A stretch of DNA of 64,000 nucleotides from Azospirillum brasilense (GCF_005222205.1 NZ_CP032346.1:1125001-1189000); one strand, 5' to 3'. Positions 1-9,723 are shown, numbered from the stretch's first letter. Translations and numbers: made by a program. The notes: a model not told the origin generated them from the sequence alone.

Positions 1-1
1 G

Positions 2-1114
2 CTGCTGGGCCGCTTCGTGGTGCGTCCGGTCTATCACTTCGTGGCCTCGGCCAAGAGCCCGGAGGTCTTCACGGCGACCAACCTGCTGGTCGTCCTGGCC
101 GTCGCCTGGCTGACGGCGGAGGCCGGCATGTCGATGGCGCTGGGCGCCTTCCTGGCCGGCATGCTGATGGCCGACACCGCCTACCGCCATCAGGTGGAGG
201 CCGACATCGAGCCGTTCCGCGGCCTGCTGCTCGGCCTGTTCTTCATGACCGTGGGCATGACGCTGGACCTGCCGGCCATGCTCCAGCGCGCCGACGACAT
301 CCTGCTGGTGACCGCGGCGCTGCTGGTCGGGAAGAGCATCCTGCTGTTCCTGCTCTGCCGCCTGTCGGGGCTCGGGCTGGCGACCTCGCTGCGCATTGGC
401 CTGCTGCTGTCGCAGGGCGGCGAGTTCGCCTTCGTGCTGATCGGCAAAGCGACGCGGCTGACGGTGCTGGAGGGTGAGACGGGGCTGCTGCTGTCCTCCT
501 GCGTGGCGCTCAGCATGGCGGTCACGCCGCTGGTCGGCGCCATCGCCCAGCGGCTGGCCCAGAAGGTCGAGGCCCGCTACGGCGCCGAGGCCTTCGGCGT
601 CGAGACCAGCGACATCACCGGCCATGTGCTGATCGCCGGCTACGGCCGGGTCGGGCGCGCCGTGGCGCGGCTGCTGCGCACCCACGACATCCCTTACGTC
701 GCGCTGGACCTCGACCCGCAGCGGGTGGCGGCGGCGCGGGCCGAGGGGCTGCCGGTCTATTACGGCGACTCCAGCCAGATCGGCGTGCTGCGCGCCGCCG
801 GGATCGAGCGGGCGCGGGCCGCCGTCATCACCGTCAACCGCCCGGACATGGCGGAGCGCGCCGTTGAGGCCATCCGCCGTGCCGCCCCGCGTTTGGCCAT
901 CGCCGCCCGCGCCCATGATCTGGACCGCGGCGCACGGCTGAAGAGGGCCGGGGCCAGCGCCGTGGTGCCGGAGACGCTGGAGGCCAGCCTGCAGCTCGCC
1001 AGCCTCGTGCTGCGCAACGCCGGGCTGGACGCCGACACCATCGACCGGAGCCTGAAGAGCGTCCGCGACCGCGGTTACGACGCGCTCAGCGAGCCGACCG
1101 GCGAGAACGACTGA
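2..1114 (+). CDS. KefB/KefC-type cation:proton antiporter, C-terminal part (5' end outside window)
   Basis: This is the end of a CPA2-family monovalent cation:proton antiporter; the frame is open from the first bases, so the start lies upstream. The first ~180 residues are hydrophobic membrane segments with the family motif LSQGGEFAFVLIG. A cytoplasmic RCK/TrkA-N domain follows, opening with the nucleotide-binding glycine motif HVLIAGYGRVGRAVARLL, then an acidic residue after the second strand (LDLDP) and YYGDSS. This layout is typical of KefB/KefC potassium efflux proteins, where the RCK domain gates transport. The family is clear; the transported ion and any glutathione control cannot be judged. 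The adjacent gene on the other strand is convergent. Confidence 0.9.
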   Translation: MLGRFVVRPVYHFVASAKSPEVFTATNLLVVLAVAWLTAEAGMSMALGAFLAGMLMADTAYRHQVEADIEPFRGLLLGLFFMTVGMTLDLPAMLQRADDILLVTAALLVGKSILLFLLCRLSGLGLATSLRIGLLLSQGGEFAFVLIGKATRLTVLEGETGLLLSSCVALSMAVTPLVGAIAQRLAQKVEARYGAEAFGVETSDITGHVLIAGYGRVGRAVARLLRTHDIPYVALDLDPQRVAAARAEGLPVYYGDSSQIGVLRAAGIERARAAVITVNRPDMAERAVEAIRRAAPRLAIAARAHDLDRGARLKRAGASAVVPETLEASLQLASLVLRNAGLDADTIDRSLKSVRDRGYDALSEPTGEND

Positions 1115-1136
1115 GCGGCGCGACTGACCGGTTGGG

Positions 1137-2882
1137 TCAGCGCTCGACCCGCCACAGGTCGAAGACGGTGCCGCGGTAGACCTCCTGCGCGCCCGGCGGC
1201 GGCGCCAGCCCGGCCGCGTGGAAGACGTTGGAGAACATCACCAGCACGTAATCGTACTTGTCCCGCCAGCCGATGTAGTGCGGGCACGGCTCCACATGGT
1301 CGCGCAGGGTCGCCTCCCCGGGGCGGGAGAGCAGGCGGACGTCCACCGGAACCCCCTCGTAGATCGCCATGCAGCGGTCGCGGTAGGGCTGGGTCACGGT
1401 CAGCGGCTGCTTGCCTGGGTGGCTGAACAGGGTCGGGACGAAGGCGCGCCGCTCCACCGTGATCAGCGACGGCAGATGGATCAGGCTGGGCAAGGCGACC
1501 AGCGCGTGCCGCCAGGGCGGCTGGGTGAGCAGGAACTCCCGCGTGTTGCAGCAGCCGGCCTCCTGCCCCGCCCAGGCGATCAGGACGGAGCGTCCGGGCT
1601 CGATCCGCTCCATGGCGCGGCGCAGGTCGGCCACGTCGTCCTCGTAGGCCAGCCAGTTGAGAGTCAGCACGCCGGTCCGCACCGTCAGCAACGCGAGCAG
1701 CCCGGCGGCGAAGGCCGCCGCGGCGCGGGCCGAGGGAAAGCGGATGTCGGTGCCGGCGACCAGCAGGAAGGCCGCCAGAATCCAGAAGCGGATCGACACG
1801 AAATAGGTGCCGAAGAAGGGGTCCGGCACGACGAAGAAGGCCAGCACGAACAACCCCACCGCCAGCATCATCGCCGGCGCGGCGCGCAGCCAACCGGCCA
1901 GACGCGCCGCCACCATCCCGCCCAGGATCAGCAGCAGCGTCGCCACGTCCAGCAGCGTGTTGTAGTTCAGAACCGGGGCCAGCATGTCATGCAGCCGGTA
2001 GCGCCACTGCTTCAGCTCGGTCAGCTTCTTCAGCCGCCAGTAGACCTCCTTCAGCAGCAGGACCGGCGTGCTGTCGCGCGCGCCGACCGCCGCCGCGTCG
2101 GACTGGAGGAGGTGAGTCCCCACCGTGCCGGCGAACAGGGCCACGGGAAGGACCAGAAGCGCGGCGAAGCGCAGGGCGTCGCGCCCGAGATTGGCGAGCG
2201 TCAGCGGCTTGCGCCCCTGCCCCACATACTTCACCGCCTCCACCGCGAACAGGCAGAGCAGGAAGGAGCCGAGCACGATGGCGTGGGCGAAATAAAGGAA
2301 CAGCGCGCAGCCCATCCCCACCGGCACCTGCCAGCGCCGTCCCGCCAGCGCGATCCACAGCGACAGCCCGACCAGCAGGAAGCCGAGGCCGAGCGAGAAG
2401 CTCATGAAGCCGCCGATCAGCGTGGCGTTGTAGATGAACAGCGCGCCGCACAGCGGCCACAGGCTCCACCGCCCGAACAGCGTGCGGTTCAGCAGCATCG
2501 CCCCGAACAGGGTCAGCAGCCCGGCCAGGGCCATGTAGACGCGCCCGGCGACGTAGAGCGGCAGCACGCTGGCGAGCGGCAGCATCACCGCCTCCATCAG
2601 CAGGTTCGGGACCGGCGTCAGGGAGGCGGTGTAATGGTCGGCCAGGAAGGGATCGGACCGGTAATGCAGCAGCACGTCCACCCGCGCCAGATGGTTCGGG
2701 TAGTCGAGCAGCGGCGGCATCTCCACCAGGATGAGCGGCAGAAGCAGCAGCGCCAGGATCACCGGCAGCACGAGCGCCAACGGCGGCGACCAGGCTCCGG
2801 CCCCGGCGTCCGTCCGCAGGGCGGCGGCGCCGGGGCCGGTGGCCTGCGACAGTCCTGAATGGTCCACCGGTGCCTCCTGCAT
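1137..2882 (-). CDS. Multipass integral membrane protein, function unknown
   Basis: About 581 residues with roughly ten or more hydrophobic segments spread along the length and a soluble C-terminal part containing several cysteines. Near the N-terminus, after the first membrane segment, is the motif PPLLDYPNHLAR. Such an acidic and histidine-containing loop after TM1 is reminiscent of GT-C fold membrane glycosyltransferases, but I do not recognise a named family. The ATG at 2882 was chosen; an in-frame TTG at 2936 would add 18 residues that lack hydrophobic character. No strong ribosome-binding site is visible for either. It is transcribed towards the antiporter gene. Confidence 0.75.
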   Translation of the reverse strand: MQEAPVDHSGLSQATGPGAAALRTDAGAGAWSPPLALVLPVILALLLLPLILVEMPPLLDYPNHLARVDVLLHYRSDPFLADHYTASLTPVPNLLMEAVMLPLASVLPLYVAGRVYMALAGLLTLFGAMLLNRTLFGRWSLWPLCGALFIYNATLIGGFMSFSLGLGFLLVGLSLWIALAGRRWQVPVGMGCALFLYFAHAIVLGSFLLCLFAVEAVKYVGQGRKPLTLANLGRDALRFAALLVLPVALFAGTVGTHLLQSDAAAVGARDSTPVLLLKEVYWRLKKLTELKQWRYRLHDMLAPVLNYNTLLDVATLLLILGGMVAARLAGWLRAAPAMMLAVGLFVLAFFVVPDPFFGTYFVSIRFWILAAFLLVAGTDIRFPSARAAAAFAAGLLALLTVRTGVLTLNWLAYEDDVADLRRAMERIEPGRSVLIAWAGQEAGCCNTREFLLTQPPWRHALVALPSLIHLPSLITVERRAFVPTLFSHPGKQPLTVTQPYRDRCMAIYEGVPVDVRLLSRPGEATLRDHVEPCPHYIGWRDKYDYVLVMFSNVFHAAGLAPPPGAQEVYRGTVFDLWRVER

Positions 2883-3075
2883 TTGGTGCAATGCGGAAGG
2901 CTCAACACATTCACCGTCCGCATCGCCAGAAGGCAATAGCGTTACGAGTCGGCATTGGACTTAGTCCGTGGCCCGGACGGGGCAGACTCCATGGCCCGCG
3001 AGAATCCCGTTCGCATGAGGCGGAGCGCCCGACCCGCCCCTTTTCGCGGGTAGGCCGGGCGCCATCCGCAGGCCG

Positions 3076-4116
3076 TCAGGGCTGCGGGAAAACGCGGGCG
3101 CGGTCGATGTGGACGGCGCACTGGTCGCCAAGGCGCAGGCCCAGGGCGGACAGGCGCTCGCGGTCCATCTCGGCTTCAAGCGGCAGGCCGGCGAGGTCGA
3201 TCTCGATCCGCGCGTCCGGCCCCACCACATGGATTCCCGACACCCGGCCCGGCCCGCCGGCGCTGGGGCTCAGGCCCAGATCGTGCGGGCGCACATAGGC
3301 GATGGCCGGGCCGCGGACCGTGCCGTCGGCGGGGATGGACAGCGCCCCGTTGGCCGTCCGCGCCACCCCGTCCGCCACCACGCAGTCGAAGCGGTTCACC
3401 TGCCCGAGGAACTCGTAGACGAAGGCCGAGGCCGGACGGTCGTAGACCTCCGCCGGGCTGCCCACCTGCTCGATCCGGCCCTGGCTCATCACCACGACGC
3501 GGTCGGCCAGCTCCAGGGCCTCCTCCTGGTCGTGGGTGACGAAGACGGAGGTGATGTGGATGTCCTCGTGCAGCTTGCGCAGCCAGCGCCGCAGCTCCTT
3601 GCGCACCTTGGCGTCGAGCGCGCCGAACGGCTCGTCGAGCAGCAGCACCTTCGGCTCGATGGCCAGCGCGCGGGCCAGCGCCACGCGCTGCCGCTGCCCG
3701 CCGGAGAGCTGCGCCGGGTAGCGGTCGGCGAAATGGGCGAGCTGGACCAAGTCCAGCAACTCCATGACGCGCCGCTTGATCTCGGTCGAGGTCGGGCGCT
3801 GGCCGCGCGGCCGCACCTTCATCCCGAAGGCCACATTCTCGAAGACAGTCATGTGGCGGAACAGCGCGTAATGCTGGAAGACGAAGCCGACCTGCCGCTC
3901 CCGCGGGGTGAGGCTCAGCGCCTCCTCCCCGTTGAGCAGGAGGCTGCCGGAGTCGGCGAACTCCAGCCCCGCCATGATGCGCAGAAGGGTCGTCTTGCCC
4001 GACCCCGACGGGCCGAGCAGGGCCAGTAGCTCGCCCGAGCGGACTTCGAGGTCCACCGCATCGAGCGCGCGGAAACTGCCGAATTGCTTGGTGATGCCGG
4101 AAACCTGGATCGCCAT
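3076..4116 (-). CDS. cysA: Sulfate/thiosulfate ABC transporter ATP-binding protein CysA
   Basis: ATPase of the sulfate importer, energising the CysT-CysW channel at the inner membrane. Visible motifs are Walker [10 protein letters not shown] (about residue 36), the ABC signature [15 protein letters not shown], Walker [14 protein letters not shown] and the switch histidine in [11 protein letters not shown]-terminal TOBE-like regulatory domain occupies roughly residues 240-346. The length of 346 residues matches the family. It is the last gene of the minus-strand order sbp-cysT-cysW-cysA, starting 13 bp after the cysW stop. The neighbours fix the substrate as sulfate or thiosulfate; the ATPase alone could not. 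Confidence 0.95.
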   Translation of the reverse strand: MAIQVSGITKQFGSFRALDAVDLEVRSGELLALLGPSGSGKTTLLRIMAGLEFADSGSLLLNGEEALSLTPRERQVGFVFQHYALFRHMTVFENVAFGMKVRPRGQRPTSTEIKRRVMELLDLVQLAHFADRYPAQLSGGQRQRVALARALAIEPKVLLLDEPFGALDAKVRKELRRWLRKLHEDIHITSVFVTHDQEEALELADRVVVMSQGRIEQVGSPAEVYDRPASAFVYEFLGQVNRFDCVVADGVARTANGALSIPADGTVRGPAIAYVRPHDLGLSPSAGGPGRVSGIHVVGPDARIEIDLAGLPLEAEMDRERLSALGLRLGDQCAVHIDRARVFPQP

Positions 4117-4129
4117 GACGTGCGTCGCC

Positions 4130-4990
4130 TCAATGCCGGGTGGCCGCCAGCTCAGCCCCGAAGCGCCATTCCAGCACCGACTTCACGACCAGCGTGACGA
4201 GGGCGAGCATGGCCAGCACCGAGGCCACCGCGAAGGCAGCGACCAAATTGTATTCGTTGTAGAGGATCTCGACATGCAGGGGCATCGTGTTGGTCTCGCC
4301 CCGGATGTGGCCGGACACCACCGACACCGCGCCGAATTCGCCCATCGCGCGGGCGTTGCACAGCAGGACGCCGTACAGCAGGCCCCACTTGATGTTGGGC
4401 AGGGTGACGCGCCAGAAGGTCTGCCAGCCGGACGCGCCGAGCACCAGCGCCGCCTCCTCCTCCTCGTTGCCCTGCTCCTGCATCAGCGGGATCAGCTCGC
4501 GGGCGACGAAGGGGAAGGTGACGAAGACGGTGGCGAGCACCAGCCCCGGCACGGCGAAGATGATCTGGATGCCCTGCGACTTCAGGAACGGCCCCATCAG
4601 CCCATGCAGCCCGAACAGCAGCACGTAGATCAGACCGGAGATCACCGGCGACACCGAAAACGGCAGGTCGATCAGGGTGATCAGCACGTCCTTGCCGCGG
4701 AAGTCGAACTTGGCGATGCACCAGGACGCCGCCACGCCGAAGAGGAGGTTCATCGGGACGGCGATGGCCGCGACGATCAGCGTCAGCTTGATCGCCGCCA
4801 CCGCGTCCGGCTCCATCAGGGCCGCCCAGTAGGCGTCCGTGCCGCGGCGCAGCGCCTCGACGAAGACCGCAACCAGTGGCAGCACCAGGAACAGCAGCAG
4901 GAAGGCCAGCGCCGTGCCGATCAGAAGCCCCTTCACCCAGCGGCTGTCGGCCAGCGCCGGGGTGAACCCGACGGTTTTCTTAACGAGCAT
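4130..4990 (-). CDS. cysW: Sulfate ABC transporter permease CysW
   Basis: Inner-membrane permease subunit of the sulfate/thiosulfate importer, 286 residues with about six hydrophobic segments. The EAA-type loop that docks on the ATPase is visible as [25 protein letters not shown], interrupted here only for description; the sequence [14 protein letters not shown] is the core. The protein is CysW rather than CysT by its place after cysT and the motif [16 protein letters not shown] in the fifth segment region. Its start overlaps the end of cysT by 11 bp, indicating translational coupling in one operon. Confidence 0.93.
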   Translation of the reverse strand: MLVKKTVGFTPALADSRWVKGLLIGTALAFLLLFLVLPLVAVFVEALRRGTDAYWAALMEPDAVAAIKLTLIVAAIAVPMNLLFGVAASWCIAKFDFRGKDVLITLIDLPFSVSPVISGLIYVLLFGLHGLMGPFLKSQGIQIIFAVPGLVLATVFVTFPFVARELIPLMQEQGNEEEEAALVLGASGWQTFWRVTLPNIKWGLLYGVLLCNARAMGEFGAVSVVSGHIRGETNTMPLHVEILYNEYNLVAAFAVASVLAMLALVTLVVKSVLEWRFGAELAATRH

Positions 4991-5867
4991 GACGCGCCCT
5001 CATCCAGGCTTGCAGCAGGTTCAGGGCCAGCAGCAGCACGAAGGACGCCATCAGCATCAGCACGCCGACCGCGGCGGCGCCGGCATAGTCGTACTGCTCC
5101 AGCTTGATGACGATCAGCAGCGGAAGGATCTCCGACAGGCCGGGGATGTTGCCGGCGATGAAGATCACCGAGCCGTACTCCCCCACCCCGCGGGCGAAGG
5201 ACAGGGCGAAGCCGGTCAGCAGGGCCGGCAGGAGCGCGGGGAACACCACCCGCCGGAAGGCCTGCCAGCGCGTGGCGCCCAGCGCCGCGGCGGCCTCCTC
5301 CTCCTCCGGCGGCAGGTCCTGGAGTATGGGCTGCACGGTGCGCACCACGAAGGGCAGGCCGATGAAGGTCAGGGCGATGGCGATGCCCAGCGGCGTAAAG
5401 GCCACCCTCAGCCCGAACCATTCCATCAGCAGGGAGCCGATCCAGCCGTTGGGCGCGTACAGCGCACTGAGCGCGATGCCGGCCACCGCGGTGGGCAGGG
5501 CAAAGGGCAGGTCCACCAGCGCGTCGACGATCCGGTCGCCGGGGAAGCGGTAGCGCACCAGCACCCAGGCGACAATGAAGCCGAAGACGGCGTTGACCGC
5601 GGCGGCGGCCAGCGACAACCCGAAGCTGACCTTGAAGGCGGACAGGACGCGCGGCGTCAGCACCGCGTCCCAGAAGCCCGACCAGCCCAGCCCGGCCGCC
5701 TTCAGCGCCAGCGCGGCCAGCGGCAGCAGGACGATCAGGGACAGATAGGTCAGCGTGAATCCCAGGGTCAGCCCGAAGCCGGGCAGGACGCTGGGTTTCC
5801 GAAGAACGCTCAACACCGTGCCCCCCGAATTGGGGAGCACGGCGTCGCTGGTGGTTGCCGCGACCAC
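4980..5867 (-). CDS. cysT: Sulfate ABC transporter permease CysT (CysU)
   Basis: Second permease subunit of the sulfate/thiosulfate importer, 295 residues, six predicted membrane segments and the EAA loop core [20 protein letters not shown]. The motif [19 protein letters not shown] is typical of CysT/CysU. It begins 3 bp after the stop of the binding-protein gene and overlaps cysW, so all four genes form one tight operon. CysT and CysW heterodimerise to form the channel. The N-terminus carries about 25 residues before the first membrane segment, which is normal for this family. Confidence 0.93.
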   Translation of the reverse strand: MVAATTSDAVLPNSGGTVLSVLRKPSVLPGFGLTLGFTLTYLSLIVLLPLAALALKAAGLGWSGFWDAVLTPRVLSAFKVSFGLSLAAAAVNAVFGFIVAWVLVRYRFPGDRIVDALVDLPFALPTAVAGIALSALYAPNGWIGSLLMEWFGLRVAFTPLGIAIALTFIGLPFVVRTVQPILQDLPPEEEEAAAALGATRWQAFRRVVFPALLPALLTGFALSFARGVGEYGSVIFIAGNIPGLSEILPLLIVIKLEQYDYAGAAAVGVLMLMASFVLLLALNLLQAWMRARHAR

Positions 5868-5870
5868 GGG

Positions 5871-6923
5871 TCAGCGGCCCTTCTGGTAGATCTGGTCGAA
5901 GACGCCGCCATCCGCGAAATGCTTCTCCTGCGCCGTGCGCCAGCCCCCGAAGGAACCGTCGATGGTCACAAGCTTAACATTCGGGAAGCGATCCGCATAC
6001 CGCGCAGCGACCTCGGGCAGACGCGGGCGGTAGAAGTTCTTCGCCGCGATCTCCTGCGCCTCAGGGGTGTAGAGGAAGTTCAGGTAGGCTTCCGCCGCCT
6101 TGCGCGTTCCCTTGCGGTCGACCACCGAATCAACGACCGCGACCGGCGGCTCCGCCAGGATCGACAGGGACGGCACGACGATGTCGAACTTGTCGGCGCC
6201 GAACTCCTGGAGCGACAGGAAGGCCTCGTTCTCCCAGGCCAGCAGCACGTCGCCGAGCTGCCGCTGCGTGAAGGTGACGGTGGAGCCGCGGGCGCCGCTA
6301 TCCAGCACCGGCACGTTCTTGAACAGGTCGGCGACGAACTGCTTGGCCTTGGCCTCGTCGTTGCCGTTCTTCTCCAGCGAATAGGCCCAGGCCGCCAGAT
6401 AGTTCCAGCGCGCCCCGCCCGAGGTCTTCGGGTTCGGGGTGATGACCTGGACGCCCGGCTTCAGCAGGTCATCCCAATCTTTGATCTGCTTCGGGTTGCC
6501 CTTGCGGACCAGGAAGACGATGGTCGAGGTGTAGGGGGAGCTGTTGTTCGGCAGGCGCGCCTGCCACGTCTTCGGCAGGGCGCCGGAGTCGGCGATGGCG
6601 TCGATGTCGTAGGCCAGCGCCAGCGTCACCACGTCGGCGTCCAGCCCGTCGATGACCGAACGCGCCTGCTTGCCCGACCCGCCGTGCGACTGCTTGACGG
6701 TCACCGTCTGGCCGTTTTCCGCCTGCCACTTCTTGGCGAACGCCTTGTTGAACTCCACATAGAATTCACGGGTGGGGTCGTAGGAGACGTTCAGCAGCGT
6801 GGTCTGCGCCTTGGCGGGCGCGACGGTCAGCATGGCGAGGGCGACGCCCGCGGCCATCGCGGAAAGCCGGCCTATGGAGAGCCGGTTCACGCGAAGCGCG
6901 GAGAGCCGATCACGAAACGACAT
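5871..6923 (-). CDS. sbp: Periplasmic sulfate-binding protein
   Basis: Substrate-binding protein that captures sulfate in the periplasm and delivers it to CysTW. The first ~39 residues form a signal peptide (basic start, hydrophobic [13 protein letters not shown], cleavage after PAKA). The mature protein shows the Sbp/CysP hallmarks [26 protein letters not shown] and [16 protein letters not shown], which build the anion pocket. The length of 350 residues fits. A ribosome-binding site GAGGGAG precedes the ATG. As first gene of the operon it is probably the most strongly expressed; control by sulfur availability is expected from the family but no regulator site was identified. Confidence 0.94.
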   Translation of the reverse strand: MSFRDRLSALRVNRLSIGRLSAMAAGVALAMLTVAPAKAQTTLLNVSYDPTREFYVEFNKAFAKKWQAENGQTVTVKQSHGGSGKQARSVIDGLDADVVTLALAYDIDAIADSGALPKTWQARLPNNSSPYTSTIVFLVRKGNPKQIKDWDDLLKPGVQVITPNPKTSGGARWNYLAAWAYSLEKNGNDEAKAKQFVADLFKNVPVLDSGARGSTVTFTQRQLGDVLLAWENEAFLSLQEFGADKFDIVVPSLSILAEPPVAVVDSVVDRKGTRKAAEAYLNFLYTPEAQEIAAKNFYRPRLPEVAARYADRFPNVKLVTIDGSFGGWRTAQEKHFADGGVFDQIYQKGR

Positions 6924-7230
6924 GGCACACTCCCTCAGTATGGTTCATTGGGGGACGGCACCGGCCCAGGAGGCCACGCGCCGCACCGCTGTTCACAAAC
7001 CCGGCGCCCGCGCCGTATCCACACTCTTTATAATGTATATGCAATATCCATTTGCCTCCTAGAGTTTGCATGATTCCTCGGATGCCGCAAGGCTGTTTTT
7101 TGTCATTTCCCACGCAGGACCGCGTTAATTTCACGTCTGACTGTGAAATCGTTTTCTTGCGGATCGGGCTGGAAGCGATGCGGCGGATCGCTATCATGCG
7201 CGCCCTCTCAGCCTCCTGTCCCGAACGGCC
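6924..7230. promoter_or_regulatory. Divergent intergenic region between sbp and the winged-helix gene
   Basis: A 307-bp gap between divergent genes, clearly more AT-rich than its surroundings between about 7020 and 7180. It contains a perfect TATAAT hexamer on the plus strand at 7029-7034 and overlapping AT-rich candidates on the minus strand (CATTATAAAG), but I could not pair either with a convincing -35 box at 16-18 bp. It must carry the promoter of the sulfate operon and probably that of the downstream plus-strand gene. No gene is seen in it. Confidence 0.5.
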
Positions 7231-8391
7231 ATGTCCGAAACAGTCCAGCCCCCCTCCCCCGCGCTCCTGACCGCTCTTCTGGAGGCCGAACGCGCGCTCG
7301 GCCGGCTGGCGGAAGTGGCGCAGGACCCGGCGCGCCGGCGGCGGTTGTGGGCCGACGCGGCGCGGCGGGAGTCCTGCGCGGCCGCGCGGCTCGACGGGGT
7401 GGCGGTGGACCCGGCGGAGTTCCTGGTGGCGACCATCGGCACCGACCTCGTCCCCACCGCCGGGCGGGGAGCGGCGCAATCGGTCCGCGCGCTGTGGCAG
7501 GGCGCCCTGTTCACGCAAGGCGTCATCGCCGCGCCCGCCCGCCGCGCGGAGAACACGCGGGCGCCGTTCCCATCGAGCGGAGCCGCCGCCGATGCCTGGC
7601 GCGCGGTGGCGGAGCTGGAGGCCGGGCCGCTCGATGGGAACGGCGCCCGCTTCGCCTTCCCCCCGGACGAGGAAGACGGCGACGCCGCGTCCGCGGTGGA
7701 CGACACGCCTCCCGCCTGGACGCTGGGCTGGGCGGAGGCGCTGTGGCGCTGCCTTCAGGCGGAGGTGTCGGGACGCGACCCCGGACGGCTGGCCTTCTCC
7801 GCGGACCGGGAGGTGGAGGCCGCCACCCTGCTCAAGCGACTGGACCAAGCCGGCGAATCGCCGGCCCTGCTCGGCGGTGTGGGCATGCTGGCCGAACTGC
7901 TGCGCCCGGCGCCCGATCTGCGGATTCCCGGCTGGGCGGTGCCCTCGGCCCGGCTGATGGCGGCGCTGGCGGTGGCGCGCTGCTGCCGGGTGCCGAACGT
8001 CTGGCTGCCGATGTCCGTCGCGCTGCACGCCGACCGCACGACCGCCGGCCTCGCCGCCCGCGGGCGCGAGGAGGGATGGCGACTGTGGCTGGCCGACACG
8101 GTGGCGGAGACGGCGCGGCGGGAGCGGGAACGCGCCCTGTCGCTGGACCGCACGGCGGAGGGCTGGCAGCAGCGGGTGGGGGCCAAGCGCCGCAACTCCC
8201 GAACCCCGGACCTGCTGGAGCTTCTGTTCGAGGAGCCCGCCCTGACCGTGCGGCGGGTGCAGAAACGGCTGGGCAGCACCTTCCGCGGTGCGCAGCTTCT
8301 GGTCGACGAGCTTCTGGAGGTTGGAATCCTGCGCGAGGCGACGAACCGCGCGCTGGACCGCGTGTTCATCGCCGTGGATCTGATGCCTTAA
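7231..8391 (+). CDS. Conserved hypothetical protein with C-terminal winged-helix-like domain (DUF1612-like)
   Basis: A 386-residue soluble alanine- and arginine-rich protein. The overall plan, a helical N-terminal part around the phrase RRESCAAARLDGVAVDP followed by a C-terminal helix-turn-helix-like block (TPDLLELLFEEPALTVRRVQ, then GAQLLVDELLEVGILRE), resembles the rhizobial RHE_PE00001/DUF1612 proteins, whose function is not established. DNA binding by the C-terminal domain is an inference. It stands alone on the plus strand and is convergent with the Rrf2 gene. A 24-bp perfect inverted repeat lies inside the coding sequence (7557-7650), encoding an Ala/Gly-rich linker-like stretch. Confidence 0.6.
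   Translation: MSETVQPPSPALLTALLEAERALGRLAEVAQDPARRRRLWADAARRESCAAARLDGVAVDPAEFLVATIGTDLVPTAGRGAAQSVRALWQGALFTQGVIAAPARRAENTRAPFPSSGAAADAWRAVAELEAGPLDGNGARFAFPPDEEDGDAASAVDDTPPAWTLGWAEALWRCLQAEVSGRDPGRLAFSADREVEAATLLKRLDQAGESPALLGGVGMLAELLRPAPDLRIPGWAVPSARLMAALAVARCCRVPNVWLPMSVALHADRTTAGLAARGREEGWRLWLADTVAETARRERERALSLDRTAEGWQQRVGAKRRNSRTPDLLELLFEEPALTVRRVQKRLGSTFRGAQLLVDELLEVGILREATNRALDRVFIAVDLMP
7557..7650. repeat. 24-bp perfect inverted repeat inside a coding region
   Basis: The left arm at 7557-7580 and the right arm at 7627-7650 are exact reverse complements over 24 bases (core CCGTTCCCATCGAGCGG), separated by 46 bp. In the protein the arms encode RAPFPSSG and PLDGNGAR, so the element is in frame and does not interrupt the gene. 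It could be an inserted palindromic element or a stable hairpin in the mRNA. Confidence 0.85.
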
Positions 8392-8420
8392 ACCGGCAGG
8401 CTCAGATCAGAAGTCACCGA

Positions 8421-8873
8421 TCAGATGTCGAAGTTGACGGGCAGGCCGCCGGTCGCCTGACGGTGGCGCAGGGCGTCGGACAGGGTCTGGTTGTCGAGCA
8501 CCTGGGCGGTGGCGTCGCGCACCTGCACCATCAGCCAGCGCACTGAACAGGTCGGCGGGTCGATGCAGTCCTCGCAGGGACGGAAGGAATTCTTGCTGGC
8601 GCAGGGGATCGGCGCCAGATGCCCGTCGATCAGCCGGATCACCTCGCCGAAGGAAATCTCCTCGGCCGGGCGTGCCAGACGGTAGCCGCCGCTCTTGCCG
8701 CGCTTGGCGAACAGCAGGCCATGCTTGCGCAGCTCCACCAGGATGGCTTCCAGGAACTTGCGCGGAATGTTCTCCCGCTCGGCGATTTCGGCGATCAGGA
8801 CGAGTTCGTCGTCCGTCCGTTCGGCCAGCATGATCAGCGCACGCAGGGCGTATTTGGCTTTTTGCGACAGCAT
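8421..8873 (-). CDS. Rrf2-family transcriptional regulator with cysteine cluster
   Basis: A 150-residue Rrf2-type winged-helix regulator. The start MLSQKAKYALRALIMLAER and the wing signature FAKRGKSGGYRLARP are diagnostic. Four cysteines, C91, C100, C103 and C109 by my count, lie in the region where IscR, RirA and NsrR bind an iron-sulfur cluster. The spacing C-x8-C-x2-C-x5-C is not the classical three-cysteine IscR pattern. The frame is open far upstream, but the Rrf2 N-terminus fixes the ATG at 8873. It is divergent from the hydrolase gene at 9043. The target could be iron-sulfur or sulfur metabolism, and the sulfate importer nearby is suggestive; this is inference only. Confidence 0.88.
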   Translation of the reverse strand: MLSQKAKYALRALIMLAERTDDELVLIAEIAERENIPRKFLEAILVELRKHGLLFAKRGKSGGYRLARPAEEISFGEVIRLIDGHLAPIPCASKNSFRPCEDCIDPPTCSVRWLMVQVRDATAQVLDNQTLSDALRHRQATGGLPVNFDI

Positions 8874-9042
8874 TCGGTCCGGCACCGCCCCCCGCGGCGG
8901 AATGGGATAAAGATAAAGTGCACTCCATATAGCCGTGTTGCCCAGGAATTGGTACCGGTTCTTGCCCTGGAAAACGGTGGCGCGTAAGGTCGAACACGAA
9001 TCGATCCCTGACCATTGATCATTGACCGGCGAAGGACGCGGC

Positions 9043-9675
9043 ATGCAGACCATCATCGTTCCCGTCACTCCGTTCCAGCAGAACTGCACGGTGCTCTGGT
9101 GTCCGGAGACGATGAAGGGCGCCGCCGTCGATCCCGGCGGTGATCTGCCGCGCGTCCTGCGCGCCGCGCAGTCGAAGGGCGTGACGCTGGAAAAGATCCT
9201 GGTCACCCACGGACACATCGACCACGCCGGCGCCGTCGCCGACCTCGCCGACGAGTTGAAGCTGCCCATCGAGGGGCCGCACCGCGAGGACCAGTTCTGG
9301 ATCGACGGCATGCCGATGCAGAGCCAGATGTTCGGCTTCCCGCCGGTCCGCTCCTTCACGCCGGACCGCTGGCTGGAGGAGGGCGACACGGTGACGGTCG
9401 GCAACCTGACGCTGGACGTCCACCACTGCCCGGGCCACACGCCGGGCCATGTGGTCTTCGTGCACAAGCCCAGCCGGATCGCCATCGTCGGCGACGTGCT
9501 GTTCCAGGGCTCCATCGGCCGCACCGATTTTCCCAAGGGCAACCACGGCGACCTGATCGAGTCGATCCGCAGCAAGCTGTTCCCGCTGGGCGACGATGTG
9601 ACCTTCATCCCTGGCCACGGCCCGACCTCGACCATCGGGGAGGAGCGCCTCTACAACCCGTTCCTCAACGATTGA
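9043..9675 (+). CDS. Metallo-beta-lactamase-fold hydrolase (glyoxalase II-like)
   Basis: A 210-residue metallo-hydrolase. The binuclear metal motif THGHIDHAGA (HxHxDH) is at about residue 57, with further ligands in HHCPGHTPGHVVF, GDVLFQGSIGRTD and PGHGPTSTIGEE. The arrangement matches the YcbL-like glyoxalase II subfamily that hydrolyses thioesters such as S-lactoylglutathione, though the real substrate is unknown. The ATG at 9043 is preceded by GAAGGA at 9031-9036; a TTG at 9022 in the same frame is less likely. It is divergent from the Rrf2 regulator, which might control it. Confidence 0.88.
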   Translation: MQTIIVPVTPFQQNCTVLWCPETMKGAAVDPGGDLPRVLRAAQSKGVTLEKILVTHGHIDHAGAVADLADELKLPIEGPHREDQFWIDGMPMQSQMFGFPPVRSFTPDRWLEEGDTVTVGNLTLDVHHCPGHTPGHVVFVHKPSRIAIVGDVLFQGSIGRTDFPKGNHGDLIESIRSKLFPLGDDVTFIPGHGPTSTIGEERLYNPFLND

Positions 9676-9687
9676 CGGCGGGGGAAC

Positions 9688-9714
9688 GACCGGTCCGGAC
9701 CCGCCGGACCGGTC
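9688..9714. terminator. Bidirectional hairpin terminator between convergent genes
   Basis: Perfect 11-bp stem (arms 9688-9698 and 9704-9714, GACCGGTCCGG) with a 5-base loop, sitting between the ends of the hydrolase gene and the convergent OsmC gene. The following T stretch is short (ATGTTT), so it is a good hairpin but a modest intrinsic terminator. Confidence 0.65.
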
Positions 9715-9723
9715 ATGTTTCCA

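Noticed and set aside
3020..3062. Imperfect hairpin downstream of cysA considered as a terminator
   Set aside because: The stem has a 4-base bulge and no T-run follows on the minus strand, so it is too weak to list.
8874..9635. Long in-frame extension upstream of the Rrf2 regulator
   Set aside because: The Rrf2 family always starts at MxLxxKxxYAL-like sequence, and the extension lies antisense to the clear metallo-hydrolase gene.
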